A stretch of DNA of 64,000 nucleotides. Source: Anammoximicrobium sp964486845 (lineage in GTDB: Bacteria; Planctomycetota; Planctomycetia; Pirellulales; Pirellulaceae). Where the stretch lies: assembly GCA_964486845.1 (NCBI GenBank), contig CAZAQY010000012.1, positions 1 to 64,000 on the forward strand, in the 5' to 3' direction. Within the stretch, counting starts at the first letter, position 1. The number at the start of each line of letters is the position of its first letter. The notes beneath the pieces are model-generated. The model worked only from the letters and a program-made list of their open reading frames with translations, was not told the origin of the DNA and ran no database searches. The translations under genes were made by a program, and so were the position numbers. Below, in pieces: positions 1 to 7,260 of the stretch.

Positions 1-101
1 CAACTTGGGCATCTTCCCGAACCAGAATTCACCCACGAATTCTGCTGACGAGGCTCTCTTTCTGCCTGCCCGACTCTCCTCGCATGACGTCCCCGAAGCG
101 T

Positions 102-1376
102 CTACTCGGCCGCTTTCTGTACGCAAGCGTGTTCGGCCACGTAGCGGTAGCAGTACAGCCAACCGTTGGGGACATACCAGACGTCTTTGCGGTTGGCCAC
201 GTGAGCCAGGTGCTGCATGAGCGTCGAGCCCTGCACGCCGTCCACGCCGGGGCGCGGGTCGTGGATCGCGCTGTTGCGATAGCGGTCGGGGTGCCACATG
301 GCATAGATGATCTTGCCGCTCTGGTACACCTGGTCGAAGGCGTCATTGAGCTTCTGCACGTCGGCGGCGTAGTAGCGGCCGGCCGGGTTGCGACTCTGGA
401 ACACCGCGTCGTAGGCTTTGTAGCTCAGGCCGCCGACGCCGTAGAAACGGTACTTCGCGTTCCACGGAGCGTAGTCGACGCTCTCCGGATTGTCGTGCCC
501 GTTGTAGCCGCGGACGAAGACGAATTGGCCGGCGTCCGTCTGGTAGATCGACTCGTCCTGGTACCCGCAGGTCAGGATGTGAGTGAAGATGTGTTGGCCG
601 AAGGGAATCCGGCGCAGCCGGCTGAGGATATCGTCGCGGCAGCCGAGGATTTCCGGCTCGTAGCCGTTGACCGAGTACGCCGCGACGCTGCAGGGATGCG
701 TGCGGGCGTGGACGACCGGTTCCCAGCTGAAGTCCCGCCGGTCGAGTTCAGTCTGCATTCTCTGCCAGACCTCGTCGCCGCCCAGCATCTTGCTGTTGAT
801 GGCGACCGACACGGGCAGGTGGAAGCTGCGGCAGACGTGAACCGCCGCCTGATAGTTGTCCGACTCGTCATCGGCCGGACCTTTCCACGGCGCGCCGGGA
901 TGCGCGACGCTCTTGCAGCCCCAGTTGTCGATGGACAGCGAATAGGCCGCCTTGCGCCCATCGTAGTATCGGGCGATCTCGACAAACTCCGCCCGGCTCG
1001 CCCCCAGGAATTCAAGTTGGATCGCCGGCGTCGTCCGGAAGCCCACCGAGACGTACGCCGTGTGTTGCTGCGGATCGAACCGCACGCACTCGACGCCGTT
1101 GGGTGCATCGTCGGCTGTCTTGATGTCCAGCGTCGTCCACGTGTCGCCGGCGGCATCGCGGCGGCACACTGTCACGTTTTCGCCGGCGTCGGGCAAGGAA
1201 AACACGTAGGTCGCCGGATAGCGGAACTCGAACTTCCGCCAAACGGCCTGGTCGATGGTAATCCGAAACGTCGGATTGGCGGGGTAAGCCACGCCAGCGG
1301 CAAGAATTGTCAAGAGAGCCGTCCCCGCGGATATCGCGGCTCGTTTCCGCACGATTGGTAGTTCCAGCGTGAACAT
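102..1376 (-). CDS. secreted polysaccharide-deacetylase-like protein
   Basis: The 424-residue product has a hydrophobic N-terminal signal segment at about residues 14-32, so it is probably exported. The second half resembles a NodB-type deacetylase fold: SLSIDNWG supplies an early Asp and HARTHP matches the H-x3-H metal-binding motif of that superfamily. The N-terminal third looks like a beta-sandwich, but I do not recognise the family. The start is supported by GGAG six bases before the ATG. It stands alone, divergent from the aquaglyceroporin gene across 290 bases. Removal of acetyl groups from a polysaccharide is inferred from fold only; an inactive relative is possible. Confidence 0.6.
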   Translation of the reverse strand: MFTLELPIVRKRAAISAGTALLTILAAGVAYPANPTFRITIDQAVWRKFEFRYPATYVFSLPDAGENVTVCRRDAAGDTWTTLDIKTADDAPNGVECVRFDPQQHTAYVSVGFRTTPAIQLEFLGASRAEFVEIARYYDGRKAAYSLSIDNWGCKSVAHPGAPWKGPADDESDNYQAAVHVCRSFHLPVSVAINSKMLGGDEVWQRMQTELDRRDFSWEPVVHARTHPCSVAAYSVNGYEPEILGCRDDILSRLRRIPFGQHIFTHILTCGYQDESIYQTDAGQFVFVRGYNGHDNPESVDYAPWNAKYRFYGVGGLSYKAYDAVFQSRNPAGRYYAADVQKLNDAFDQVYQSGKIIYAMWHPDRYRNSAIHDPRPGVDGVQGSTLMQHLAHVANRKDVWYVPNGWLYCYRYVAEHACVQKAAE

Positions 1377-1666
1377 CTTTCACTCCATTCTTCTGTCGGG
1401 CTGTTCCCTGTATGGGCCGCCCTTTTCCCCGCTCTCCCGCGTTTTGCAGGCGAACGTTCGAGTCGCCAAACCCATTAAGATGACGCAGGGAGAGCGGATC
1501 ATCAAGCCGGGGAGGAGTGTCGCCAGCACGGTGATCGGGGGCGGCCCATCCCGCAGGCAAATCTTTCCGGTTTCCGGACGAGCACTTTGACAGCCGGAGG
1601 GCAGATTGCTACTCTGATGCCCATACGTCTGAGCCCGCTACCAAGACTCGAACGGAGGATCCAAGG

Positions 1667-2404
1667 ATGAACATCTTCATCGGAGAACTGATCGGTACCA
1701 TGCTGCTGATCCTGTTGGGCGACGGCGTCGTGGCCAACGTCGTGCTGCAAAGGACGAAGGGGCACAACGGCGGCTGGATTGTGATTACGACGGGCTGGGG
1801 TTTGGCCGTGGCGTTGGGGGTTTACGTCGCCGGTTGGGCGAGCGGCGGCCACCTGAATCCGGCTGTGACGGTCAGCATGGCGTGCATCGGCGAATTGAGT
1901 TGGACGCAAGCCCCCCTGTATCTGGCCGGACAGTTCCTCGGCGGCTTCCTCGGCGCGGTCCTCGTTTGGGCAGCCTACCTGCCGCACTGGTCGCAGACCG
2001 AGGATCCCGTCGCCAAGCTGAGCGCGTTCGCGACCGTGCCCGCGATCCGGCACACGGCCGGCAATGTGATTTGCGAGGCGATCGGCACCGCGGTGTTGAT
2101 GGTGGGCGTGCTCGCGATCGCCAACACCCACAACGGCATTACGGGCGGACTCGGTCCGCTGCTGGTTGGCGTCTTGGTGTTCGGCATCGGCCTGTCGCTG
2201 GGCGGCCCGACGGGCTACGCGATCAACCCCGCGCGCGACCTGGCGCCTCGAATCGCGCACGTCCTGCTGCCGATTCCGTCCAAGGGCAGTTCAGACTGGC
2301 GTTACGCCTGGATCCCCGTCGTGGGGCCGATCGTCGGCGGGATCCTCGGGGCCCTGTTGTACACCGCCTTGTTCACCGATTTGACGCCGCTGGCAGGGCC
2401 GTGA
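1667..2404 (+). CDS. glpF: aquaglyceroporin, MIP family
   Basis: This 245-residue membrane channel lets glycerol and other small neutral solutes cross the inner membrane. Both half-helix signatures of the family are visible: HLNPAVT at residues 62-68 and INPARDLAPR at 186-195. The Asp directly after the second NPAR is the mark of glycerol-conducting rather than water-only channels. The length and six hydrophobic segments are normal for the family. A purine-rich GGAGGAT precedes the ATG. No glycerol kinase or glycerol-phosphate dehydrogenase lies next to it, so its substrate is taken from the family signature only. Confidence 0.93.
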   Translation: MNIFIGELIGTMLLILLGDGVVANVVLQRTKGHNGGWIVITTGWGLAVALGVYVAGWASGGHLNPAVTVSMACIGELSWTQAPLYLAGQFLGGFLGAVLVWAAYLPHWSQTEDPVAKLSAFATVPAIRHTAGNVICEAIGTAVLMVGVLAIANTHNGITGGLGPLLVGVLVFGIGLSLGGPTGYAINPARDLAPRIAHVLLPIPSKGSSDWRYAWIPVVGPIVGGILGALLYTALFTDLTPLAGP

Positions 2405-2555
2405 CGCGACAAGGGATTTTGACCTTGCCTCCAGGCTCTGCTCCTTGCCCTTCCGGCATGTTGTTTTTCTGTCACTCCATTCTCCTGTCAGCTTCTCCTG
2501 CTTCTTCTGGGCTTGTGCGGTCTAGAGAATCGGGAAGTCATTTCGGCCACCGTTG

Positions 2556-3512
2556 CTACAGGCCGAACGCTTTCTGCATTTGTTGTCGGACTTCCGTCAG
2601 CCGCTCCAAACCGCCGCCGCCCACTTCGGCCGTAGCCCAGCCCGCGAAGCCGATCTCGTCCAGCGCTTTGCGCACCTGGTCCCAGGGCAGGTCGCCCTCG
2701 GTGATCTCCGTGAACTTGTTCTCCGCGCGGCTGAAGCCTTTCACGTCCAACTTCACGCAGCGATAGCCAAAGGCGCGGATCCACTCGCCGGGCTGGCCGT
2801 ATTTCCAATGGTTGCCGATGTCGTAATACATGCCGACCCACGGGCTGTTGAAGCTGTCCACGAACTTGACGAACGGTTCCGCCGTCTGCTCCGGCGGCGC
2901 GTCGTGGTTGTAGAACATCTTGTTCCAGACGTTTTCGATCAGGATCGGCTGGCCCAGGGCCGCCGCCAGCGGGATCAATTGTTTGATTTCCTGCCGGCAA
3001 CGTTCCTCGATCTCCTCCGCCGGCCCGTCATCGCCCCGGCCGACGACGATCAACACGCCGCTGCCGCCCGCCGCGTGCGACACGCGGATGCAGTGCTCGA
3101 TGTTCGCCCGGCCGCGAGCCCGCTCTTCTTCTTTGGCACTGGTCAGACGCTGGCTCCAATGCGCGTGATTGATCGCGTTGTGGACGAACACGCCTGACTG
3201 GCGCACCGCGTCGCGAGCCTGCTCCGGCGTACACTCCGCGGCTTGATCCAGGTCGACGCCGTCGAAGCCCGCTTGCCCAGCAAGACTCAACCGCTCGGCC
3301 AACGACAGCGACTTGCCGCCGGCCTCTTTCGCGATCATGCCCAGCTTGCACGACAGCAGGATGCGTTTGCCCGCCGGCGGCGTCACGACCCGCGGGGTTT
3401 CGGTGTCTGCGGCCATGAGGGCGCTGGTTTGGACGGCAGCAGGCGCCGCCACTGCGGCCGCGCCGGTAGCCAGGAAACTGCGACGAGTCACGAAACTAGA
3501 TCGGTCGTTCAT
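2556..3512 (-). CDS. Tat-secreted sugar phosphate isomerase/epimerase-like protein
   Basis: The 318-residue product belongs to the xylose-isomerase-like TIM-barrel family (AP endonuclease 2 fold). The N-terminus has a twin-arginine signal (TRRSFLATG, then an Ala-rich stretch), so it is exported folded. Barrel strand ends rich in Glu, Asp and His are visible (DGVDLDQ, ILIENVW, YYDIGNHW, TAEVGGGG). I chose the ATG at 3512 because GGGAGGAGG lies just before it and the Tat signal follows at once; the open frame runs further upstream without a signal. It sits 116 bases downstream of the dihydroorotase-like gene on the same strand. Substrate unknown. Confidence 0.85.
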   Translation of the reverse strand: MNDRSSFVTRRSFLATGAAAVAAPAAVQTSALMAADTETPRVVTPPAGKRILLSCKLGMIAKEAGGKSLSLAERLSLAGQAGFDGVDLDQAAECTPEQARDAVRQSGVFVHNAINHAHWSQRLTSAKEEERARGRANIEHCIRVSHAAGGSGVLIVVGRGDDGPAEEIEERCRQEIKQLIPLAAALGQPILIENVWNKMFYNHDAPPEQTAEPFVKFVDSFNSPWVGMYYDIGNHWKYGQPGEWIRAFGYRCVKLDVKGFSRAENKFTEITEGDLPWDQVRKALDEIGFAGWATAEVGGGGLERLTEVRQQMQKAFGL

Positions 3513-3628
3513 GAGTTGCCTCCTCCCAGGGAAGAATGGTTTCGTTTCCAGATTGCGTTTCACAGTAATGAACGATTGAACTGCTTTTTGCCTCAGCCGC
3601 CGGATGGACGCTACAGGGATCGGTGTTC

Positions 3629-4897
3629 CTACAATCGCGGCTGGCCGTTGACCAGGACCTGGACGGCCCGGCCCTGCAGTTTCCAACCGCCGAAAGGCGT
3701 ATTGGTGCTCTTGGAACGGAACTGCTGGGGATCGACTGTCCAGGTGGCGCCGGGATCGATGATCGTGACATCGGCGTCCGCGCCAATCTGCAGCGTCCCC
3801 TTGGGAATGCCCAGCACGCGAGCCGGATTGACGGTGAGTTTCTGGAGAGCCTGCACCCAGTCCAAATGGCCCGGTTGGATGAGCTTGGTGACCACCAGCC
3901 CCAGCAGCGTTTCCAGGCCGACCATCCCGAACGGCGCTCGATCCAACTCCAGCATCTTCCTTTCCGGCGCCCGCGGTGCGTGAGCGCTGGAGAGCACGTC
4001 GATCGTGCCGTCTTTCAGGCCCTGCACGCACGCCTCGACGTGCTCCTGCGACCGCAACGGCGGATCGACTTTGCAGTTCGAGTCGAAGGTTCGCAGCAAT
4101 TCGTCGGTCAGGACCAAGTTGTACATGCACACGCCGGCGCTGACGCTCACCCCCCGCGACTTGACGCGGCGGACCAGGTCCACACTGCTGTGGCTGGAGA
4201 TGTTCAACAGGTGCAAGCGGCCACCGGTGGACTCGGCCAGCCGCAAGTCGCGGCTGGTCATCACGTCTTCGGCTTCCGTGGGCAGCCCCTCCAATCCCAG
4301 CACCATCGACACGGTGCCCTCGTGCATCACGCCGTCGTGCGAGAGTTCCAACTCCTCGGGATGATTGAGGATCGGCCGGTCGAACATCAGGCAGTACTCG
4401 AAGGCCCGCCGCAGTAGCTCGGCATTTTGAATGCCCCGCGGGGCGTCGGTAAAGGCGACGGCACCGGCTTCGACCAGCGAGCCGATCTCGGCCAACTCCT
4501 TGCCCGCCCGGTCCTTGCTCACGCAGGCCGCGACGTACACGTGGCAGTTGCCCGCTCGAGCCGCCTTCTGCCGGATGAACTCGACGCCGGCTTGTGAGTC
4601 GATCGGCGGCTCGGTATTCGGCAGGCAGACGATCGAGGTGAAACCGCCGGCCACCGCCGCGGCCGTGCCGCTCTCGATCGTCTCGTCCTCCTCGCGGCCC
4701 GGCTCCCGCAATTGGACGTGCAAGTCGATCAGGCCCGGGGAGACGATCTTGCCGGCAGCCGGGATCACGCGTTCGTTGCCCGTGGCGGCCGCGTCGTAGG
4801 CGGCGATGCGGCCGTTGTCGACCAACAGGTTCGTGACGCGATCGAGGTTTTGACTGGGATCAATCACGCGCCCGTTTTCGATCAAGATGCGCGACAT
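3629..4897 (-). CDS. dihydroorotase-like protein, probably non-catalytic
   Basis: The 422-residue product aligns along its whole length with class I dihydroorotases, the third enzyme of pyrimidine synthesis. However, several catalytic residues are changed. The HxH metal motif reads HVQ (H60, Q62). The ligand His after the sixth strand is Asn (LLNISS, N232). The catalytic Asp in the usual TDHAPH motif is Ala (SSAHAPR, A305). H179 is kept. This pattern resembles the inactive PyrC-prime proteins that scaffold aspartate transcarbamoylase in pseudomonads. No pyrB is nearby; the upstream neighbour is an ABC ATPase. The ATG at 4897 follows GGAGG at eight bases. A different amidohydrolase activity cannot be excluded. 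Confidence 0.85.
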   Translation of the reverse strand: MSRILIENGRVIDPSQNLDRVTNLLVDNGRIAAYDAAATGNERVIPAAGKIVSPGLIDLHVQLREPGREEDETIESGTAAAVAGGFTSIVCLPNTEPPIDSQAGVEFIRQKAARAGNCHVYVAACVSKDRAGKELAEIGSLVEAGAVAFTDAPRGIQNAELLRRAFEYCLMFDRPILNHPEELELSHDGVMHEGTVSMVLGLEGLPTEAEDVMTSRDLRLAESTGGRLHLLNISSHSSVDLVRRVKSRGVSVSAGVCMYNLVLTDELLRTFDSNCKVDPPLRSQEHVEACVQGLKDGTIDVLSSAHAPRAPERKMLELDRAPFGMVGLETLLGLVVTKLIQPGHLDWVQALQKLTVNPARVLGIPKGTLQIGADADVTIIDPGATWTVDPQQFRSKSTNTPFGGWKLQGRAVQVLVNGQPRL

Positions 4898-5026
4898 GGC
4901 GAAAACCCTCCTGGAGAACGGAATGGGAAATCTGTTTGGAAGCTCGGAGTCTGAACGACGCCGGGCTGCGTCGGCACGCAATCTCTCAGTAGCCGGTATT
5001 GCCCGAATTCTAGTTTTCCCGTGCAA

Positions 5027-5184
5027 GTTTTTGGAGTGCGGCGCCTTGTCGCCGCTTTGGCTCGACGGCGGTGCCACGACCGCCGCTTCGTGTTCCGGTG
5101 CCCTGGTGTGTCTCCTGAACCCAATCCGCCGCAGCGTTACAGGCCGCTGCCCAAAGCGGTGACAAGGCGCCGCACTCCAAAAAC
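5027..5184. repeat. 158-bp MITE-like element with 34-bp terminal inverted repeats
   Basis: The arms at 5027-5060 and 5151-5184 are inverted copies with one mismatch in 34 bases; each contains GGAGTGCGGCGCCTTGTC or its near-complement. The 90-base core has its own short GC-rich inverted repeats and no credible coding frame. It fills most of the gap between the ABC ATPase and the dihydroorotase-like gene, so a transcript from the ATPase gene would pass through a strong hairpin here. It may be a non-autonomous mobile element or an attenuating structure. Confidence 0.8.
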
Positions 5185-5253
5185 CCGCCGCGGCCCCAGG
5201 CCACACGGACCAGCCGCCGTCAACTCTAGCGACCGGACCACGCTTCCACAACC

Positions 5254-5982
5254 CTACTCGCGGTGCCAACGCATGAACATCTCGACCAGCGTCTGGCAGC
5301 CGGTTTCGGCCTGCAGTTGCTCCAAGCTGCCTTCCAGACGCAGTCGGCCTCGGTGCAGCAGGCCGAAGCGGTCGCACAGCCGCTGGGCCTCGTCCAGACG
5401 ATGCGTGCTGACCATCACCGCCTTGCCCTGCTGGCGCACGTGACGGATGTAGTCGAAGACGACTTGCGTGCCGATCACGTCCAAGCCGCGCGTGGGTTCG
5501 TCCAACAGGATCACCGGCGGATCGTGGATCAAGGCCCGCGCCAGCGTCACGCGCTGCCGTTGACCCGTGCTGAGCGTCCCGCAACGCCGGTCCAGGAAAT
5601 CGGTCAGCTGCAGCAGTTCGCTCAACCGAGCCAACGACGCTTGCGCGGCGGCGAATTCCATGCGGTACAAGTCGGCGAAGAACAGCAGCATCTCGTTCAC
5701 GGTCAGTGACGGGTACAGTCCGGCGCTGGCCGACACCAGACCGATTCGCGACTTGACCTCGTCGGGCATGTCGGACGTGCGAAACCCGCCGACTTCGGCA
5801 TAGCCCTCGTCGGGCCGCAACAGTCCCACGACCATGCGGATCGTCGTCGTCTTGCCGGCACCGTTGGGGCCCAGCAGCCCGTACACCTCGCCGGACGGGA
5901 TCGAGAACGAGACGCGATCCACCGCCAAGATCTCACGGCCGCCGCCGTAGAACCGTTTCGTCAAGCCGTGGACAGCAATCAT
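5254..5982 (-). CDS. ABC transporter ATP-binding protein, NatA-like
   Basis: The 242-residue protein is a complete ABC nucleotide-binding subunit. The Walker A motif GPNGAGKTT is at residues 38-46; the signature LSTGQ, Walker B VILLDEPT, a D-loop (RGLDV) and the switch His (STHRLDEA) follow in order. The sequence is closest in style to NatA/CcmA-type export ATPases. No permease gene flanks it: upstream is a sugar isomerase gene and downstream the MITE-like element, so its partner must be encoded elsewhere. The ATG abuts a tandem GGGGTCAGG-type tract and has no recognisable ribosome-binding site. Confidence 0.9.
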   Translation of the reverse strand: MIAVHGLTKRFYGGGREILAVDRVSFSIPSGEVYGLLGPNGAGKTTTIRMVVGLLRPDEGYAEVGGFRTSDMPDEVKSRIGLVSASAGLYPSLTVNEMLLFFADLYRMEFAAAQASLARLSELLQLTDFLDRRCGTLSTGQRQRVTLARALIHDPPVILLDEPTRGLDVIGTQVVFDYIRHVRQQGKAVMVSTHRLDEAQRLCDRFGLLHRGRLRLEGSLEQLQAETGCQTLVEMFMRWHRE

Positions 5983-6011
5983 GGGGTCAGGAGTCAGGGT
6001 TCAGGGGACAG
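5983..6011. repeat. tandem GGGGTCAGG-type tract
   Basis: A short tandem of degenerate GGGGTCAGGAGTCAGGG units directly touches the start codon of the ABC ATPase gene. A closely similar tract occurs at 18453-18481. On the coding strand of the ATPase it reads as CCCTGACTCCTGACCCC, which offers no Shine-Dalgarno sequence. Confidence 0.75.
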
Positions 6012-6025
6012 GTGCTGTGGATCTT

Positions 6026-6104
6026 TGTAGCATGGCTCTCCGAGCCGTGCCAGCCATCGCGGAATACCTTGGAAATCAGCACGGCTCCGGAGAGCCATGC
6101 TACA
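6026..6104. repeat. palindromic repeat, family A copy 1
   Basis: Inverted arms at 6026-6050 and 6079-6104 differ by one inserted base around a 28-base loop. The arms contain GTAGCATGGCTCTCCG. The same arm sequence borders the larger element at 19796-20041, so this is a dispersed family. Confidence 0.8.
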
Positions 6105-6164
6105 GCAAAAGCGAGGCTCGCAGCCTCTCAGGGGATAAGGCACAGCAGGGCTGCAGCGCGCCGA

Positions 6165-6198
6165 AGAAGCCTGGGCTGTTTGGAAAAGCCGGGCTTCT
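6165..6198 (-). terminator. possible hairpin terminator
   Basis: Inverted arms at 6165-6177 and 6187-6198 (AGAAGCCTGGGCT and its near-complement) lie 32 bases past the stop of the hydroxypyruvate-isomerase-like gene. No clear T-run follows on the minus strand, so termination is only suggested by position. Confidence 0.35.
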
Positions 6199-6229
6199 GG
6201 AATGGTGTACGACGTTTGGGAAGCGGCGG

Positions 6230-7147
6230 TCAAGCCCGCTCGTTTGCCAGGTAGGCGTCGATCACCGCCCGCTCGCCTTCGGGACCGGATTGCGAGTTGC
6301 CGTGCTGCATGCCCACGATGCCCGTGTAGCCGCGGCCGCGCAGGTCGGCGAACACCCGGCGGTAGTCGATCTGGCCCGTGCCCGGCTCCTTCCGCCCCGG
6401 ATTGTCGCCGCATCGAACGTAAGCGATCTGGCCCCAAGCCGCCTGCAGGCTGGGAATCAAGTCACCCTCACGGACGTGCTGATGGTAGACGTCAAACATC
6501 ATTTTGCAGGACGGACTGCCGACGGCCCGGCAGATCCGGTGTACTTGCGGGAGTTTCGGAAGCAGCAGGCCGGGATGGCGGGCGCGCCCGCTGTCCAGTT
6601 CCAAGACCAGGACCAAACCGTGCGGTTCCAAGAGCGCGCTGCACCGCTTGAGCAACTCGACGCAAGTAGCTGCCTGTCCGTCCGGATCCGAGCCGGCATC
6701 GAGGCGGCCCAGCGCGACCGTCATCCACTTGGCGTTCACACGCCTGGCGACATCAATGCTGTGCCGGAGTTCCAGCAGTACGCCTTCCCACGCGGCCTCA
6801 CGGTTCCGCACGGAATTCACGTCCGCGAAGCTTGGCGCGGCCGCGAAGGCACCCAATTCCATACCCAGCGAGTTCGCCGTCCGGGCGATCTTTTCCTGGA
6901 CGTCGACCGGCCGGGACATCAGGCGGTCGTCCTCCCACGCCGTGAAGCCTTCGCGGGCGGCGAAACGCAACTGGTCGACCAAGTCGTCGCCCGCCGAATG
7001 TCGGAACATGCCGAAGTGCGGGGCGTAGTTGAGTTGGAATCGGCCGCGGGCCGCCGACTGCTTCGGTTCCTTGGCCGGCAACTGTCCCGGCCAACATGCA
7101 CCCACCAAGGCCGCAGCCCCGGTCCGCAGAAAGTCACGCCGCTCCAT
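6230..7147 (-). CDS. Tat-secreted hydroxypyruvate-isomerase-like protein
   Basis: The 305-residue protein is an AP-endonuclease-2-type TIM barrel resembling the hydroxypyruvate isomerase (Hyi) subgroup; the segment MMFDVYHQHVREGDL at about residues 216-230 is typical of that subgroup. The start MERRDFLRTGAAAL is a twin-arginine signal, unlike the cytoplasmic enzyme, so an extracytoplasmic role is likely and the true substrate is unknown. The ATG at 7147 is preceded by GGGGAGCAG; an in-frame upstream start would bury the Tat motif. It is a paralogue in fold of the genes at 2556-3512 and 62688-63542. Confidence 0.85.
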   Translation of the reverse strand: MERRDFLRTGAAALVGACWPGQLPAKEPKQSAARGRFQLNYAPHFGMFRHSAGDDLVDQLRFAAREGFTAWEDDRLMSRPVDVQEKIARTANSLGMELGAFAAAPSFADVNSVRNREAAWEGVLLELRHSIDVARRVNAKWMTVALGRLDAGSDPDGQAATCVELLKRCSALLEPHGLVLVLELDSGRARHPGLLLPKLPQVHRICRAVGSPSCKMMFDVYHQHVREGDLIPSLQAAWGQIAYVRCGDNPGRKEPGTGQIDYRRVFADLRGRGYTGIVGMQHGNSQSGPEGERAVIDAYLANERA

Positions 7148-7203
7148 GCTCTGCTCCCCGTTTTTGCACCGCCCCACGGTTCGTCTCACTTAGCTCCACC
7201 TCC

Positions 7204-7229
7204 GGCACGGCCAACAAGTAGGCCGTGCC
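7204..7229. repeat. short palindromic repeat, copy 1
   Basis: A 9-base inverted repeat, GGCACGGCC and GGCCGTGCC, around the loop AACAAGTA. A 25-base segment is identical to 48028-48052. It lies between the Hyi-like gene and the 3' end of the upstream M28 peptidase gene. Confidence 0.8.
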
Positions 7230-7260
7230 ACGCTCTTGCACGCCCCACATTCCATCTCAC

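Noticed and set aside
84..1361. 425-codon plus-strand open frame opposite the deacetylase-like gene
   Set aside because: It mirrors the real gene in a GC-rich genome; its product is Val/Ala/Arg-rich with no signal or motif, while the opposite strand has a signal peptide, NodB motifs and a ribosome-binding site.
4887..5250. Short frames inside the MITE-like element
   Set aside because: They follow from the inverted repeat and lack start sites or family resemblance.
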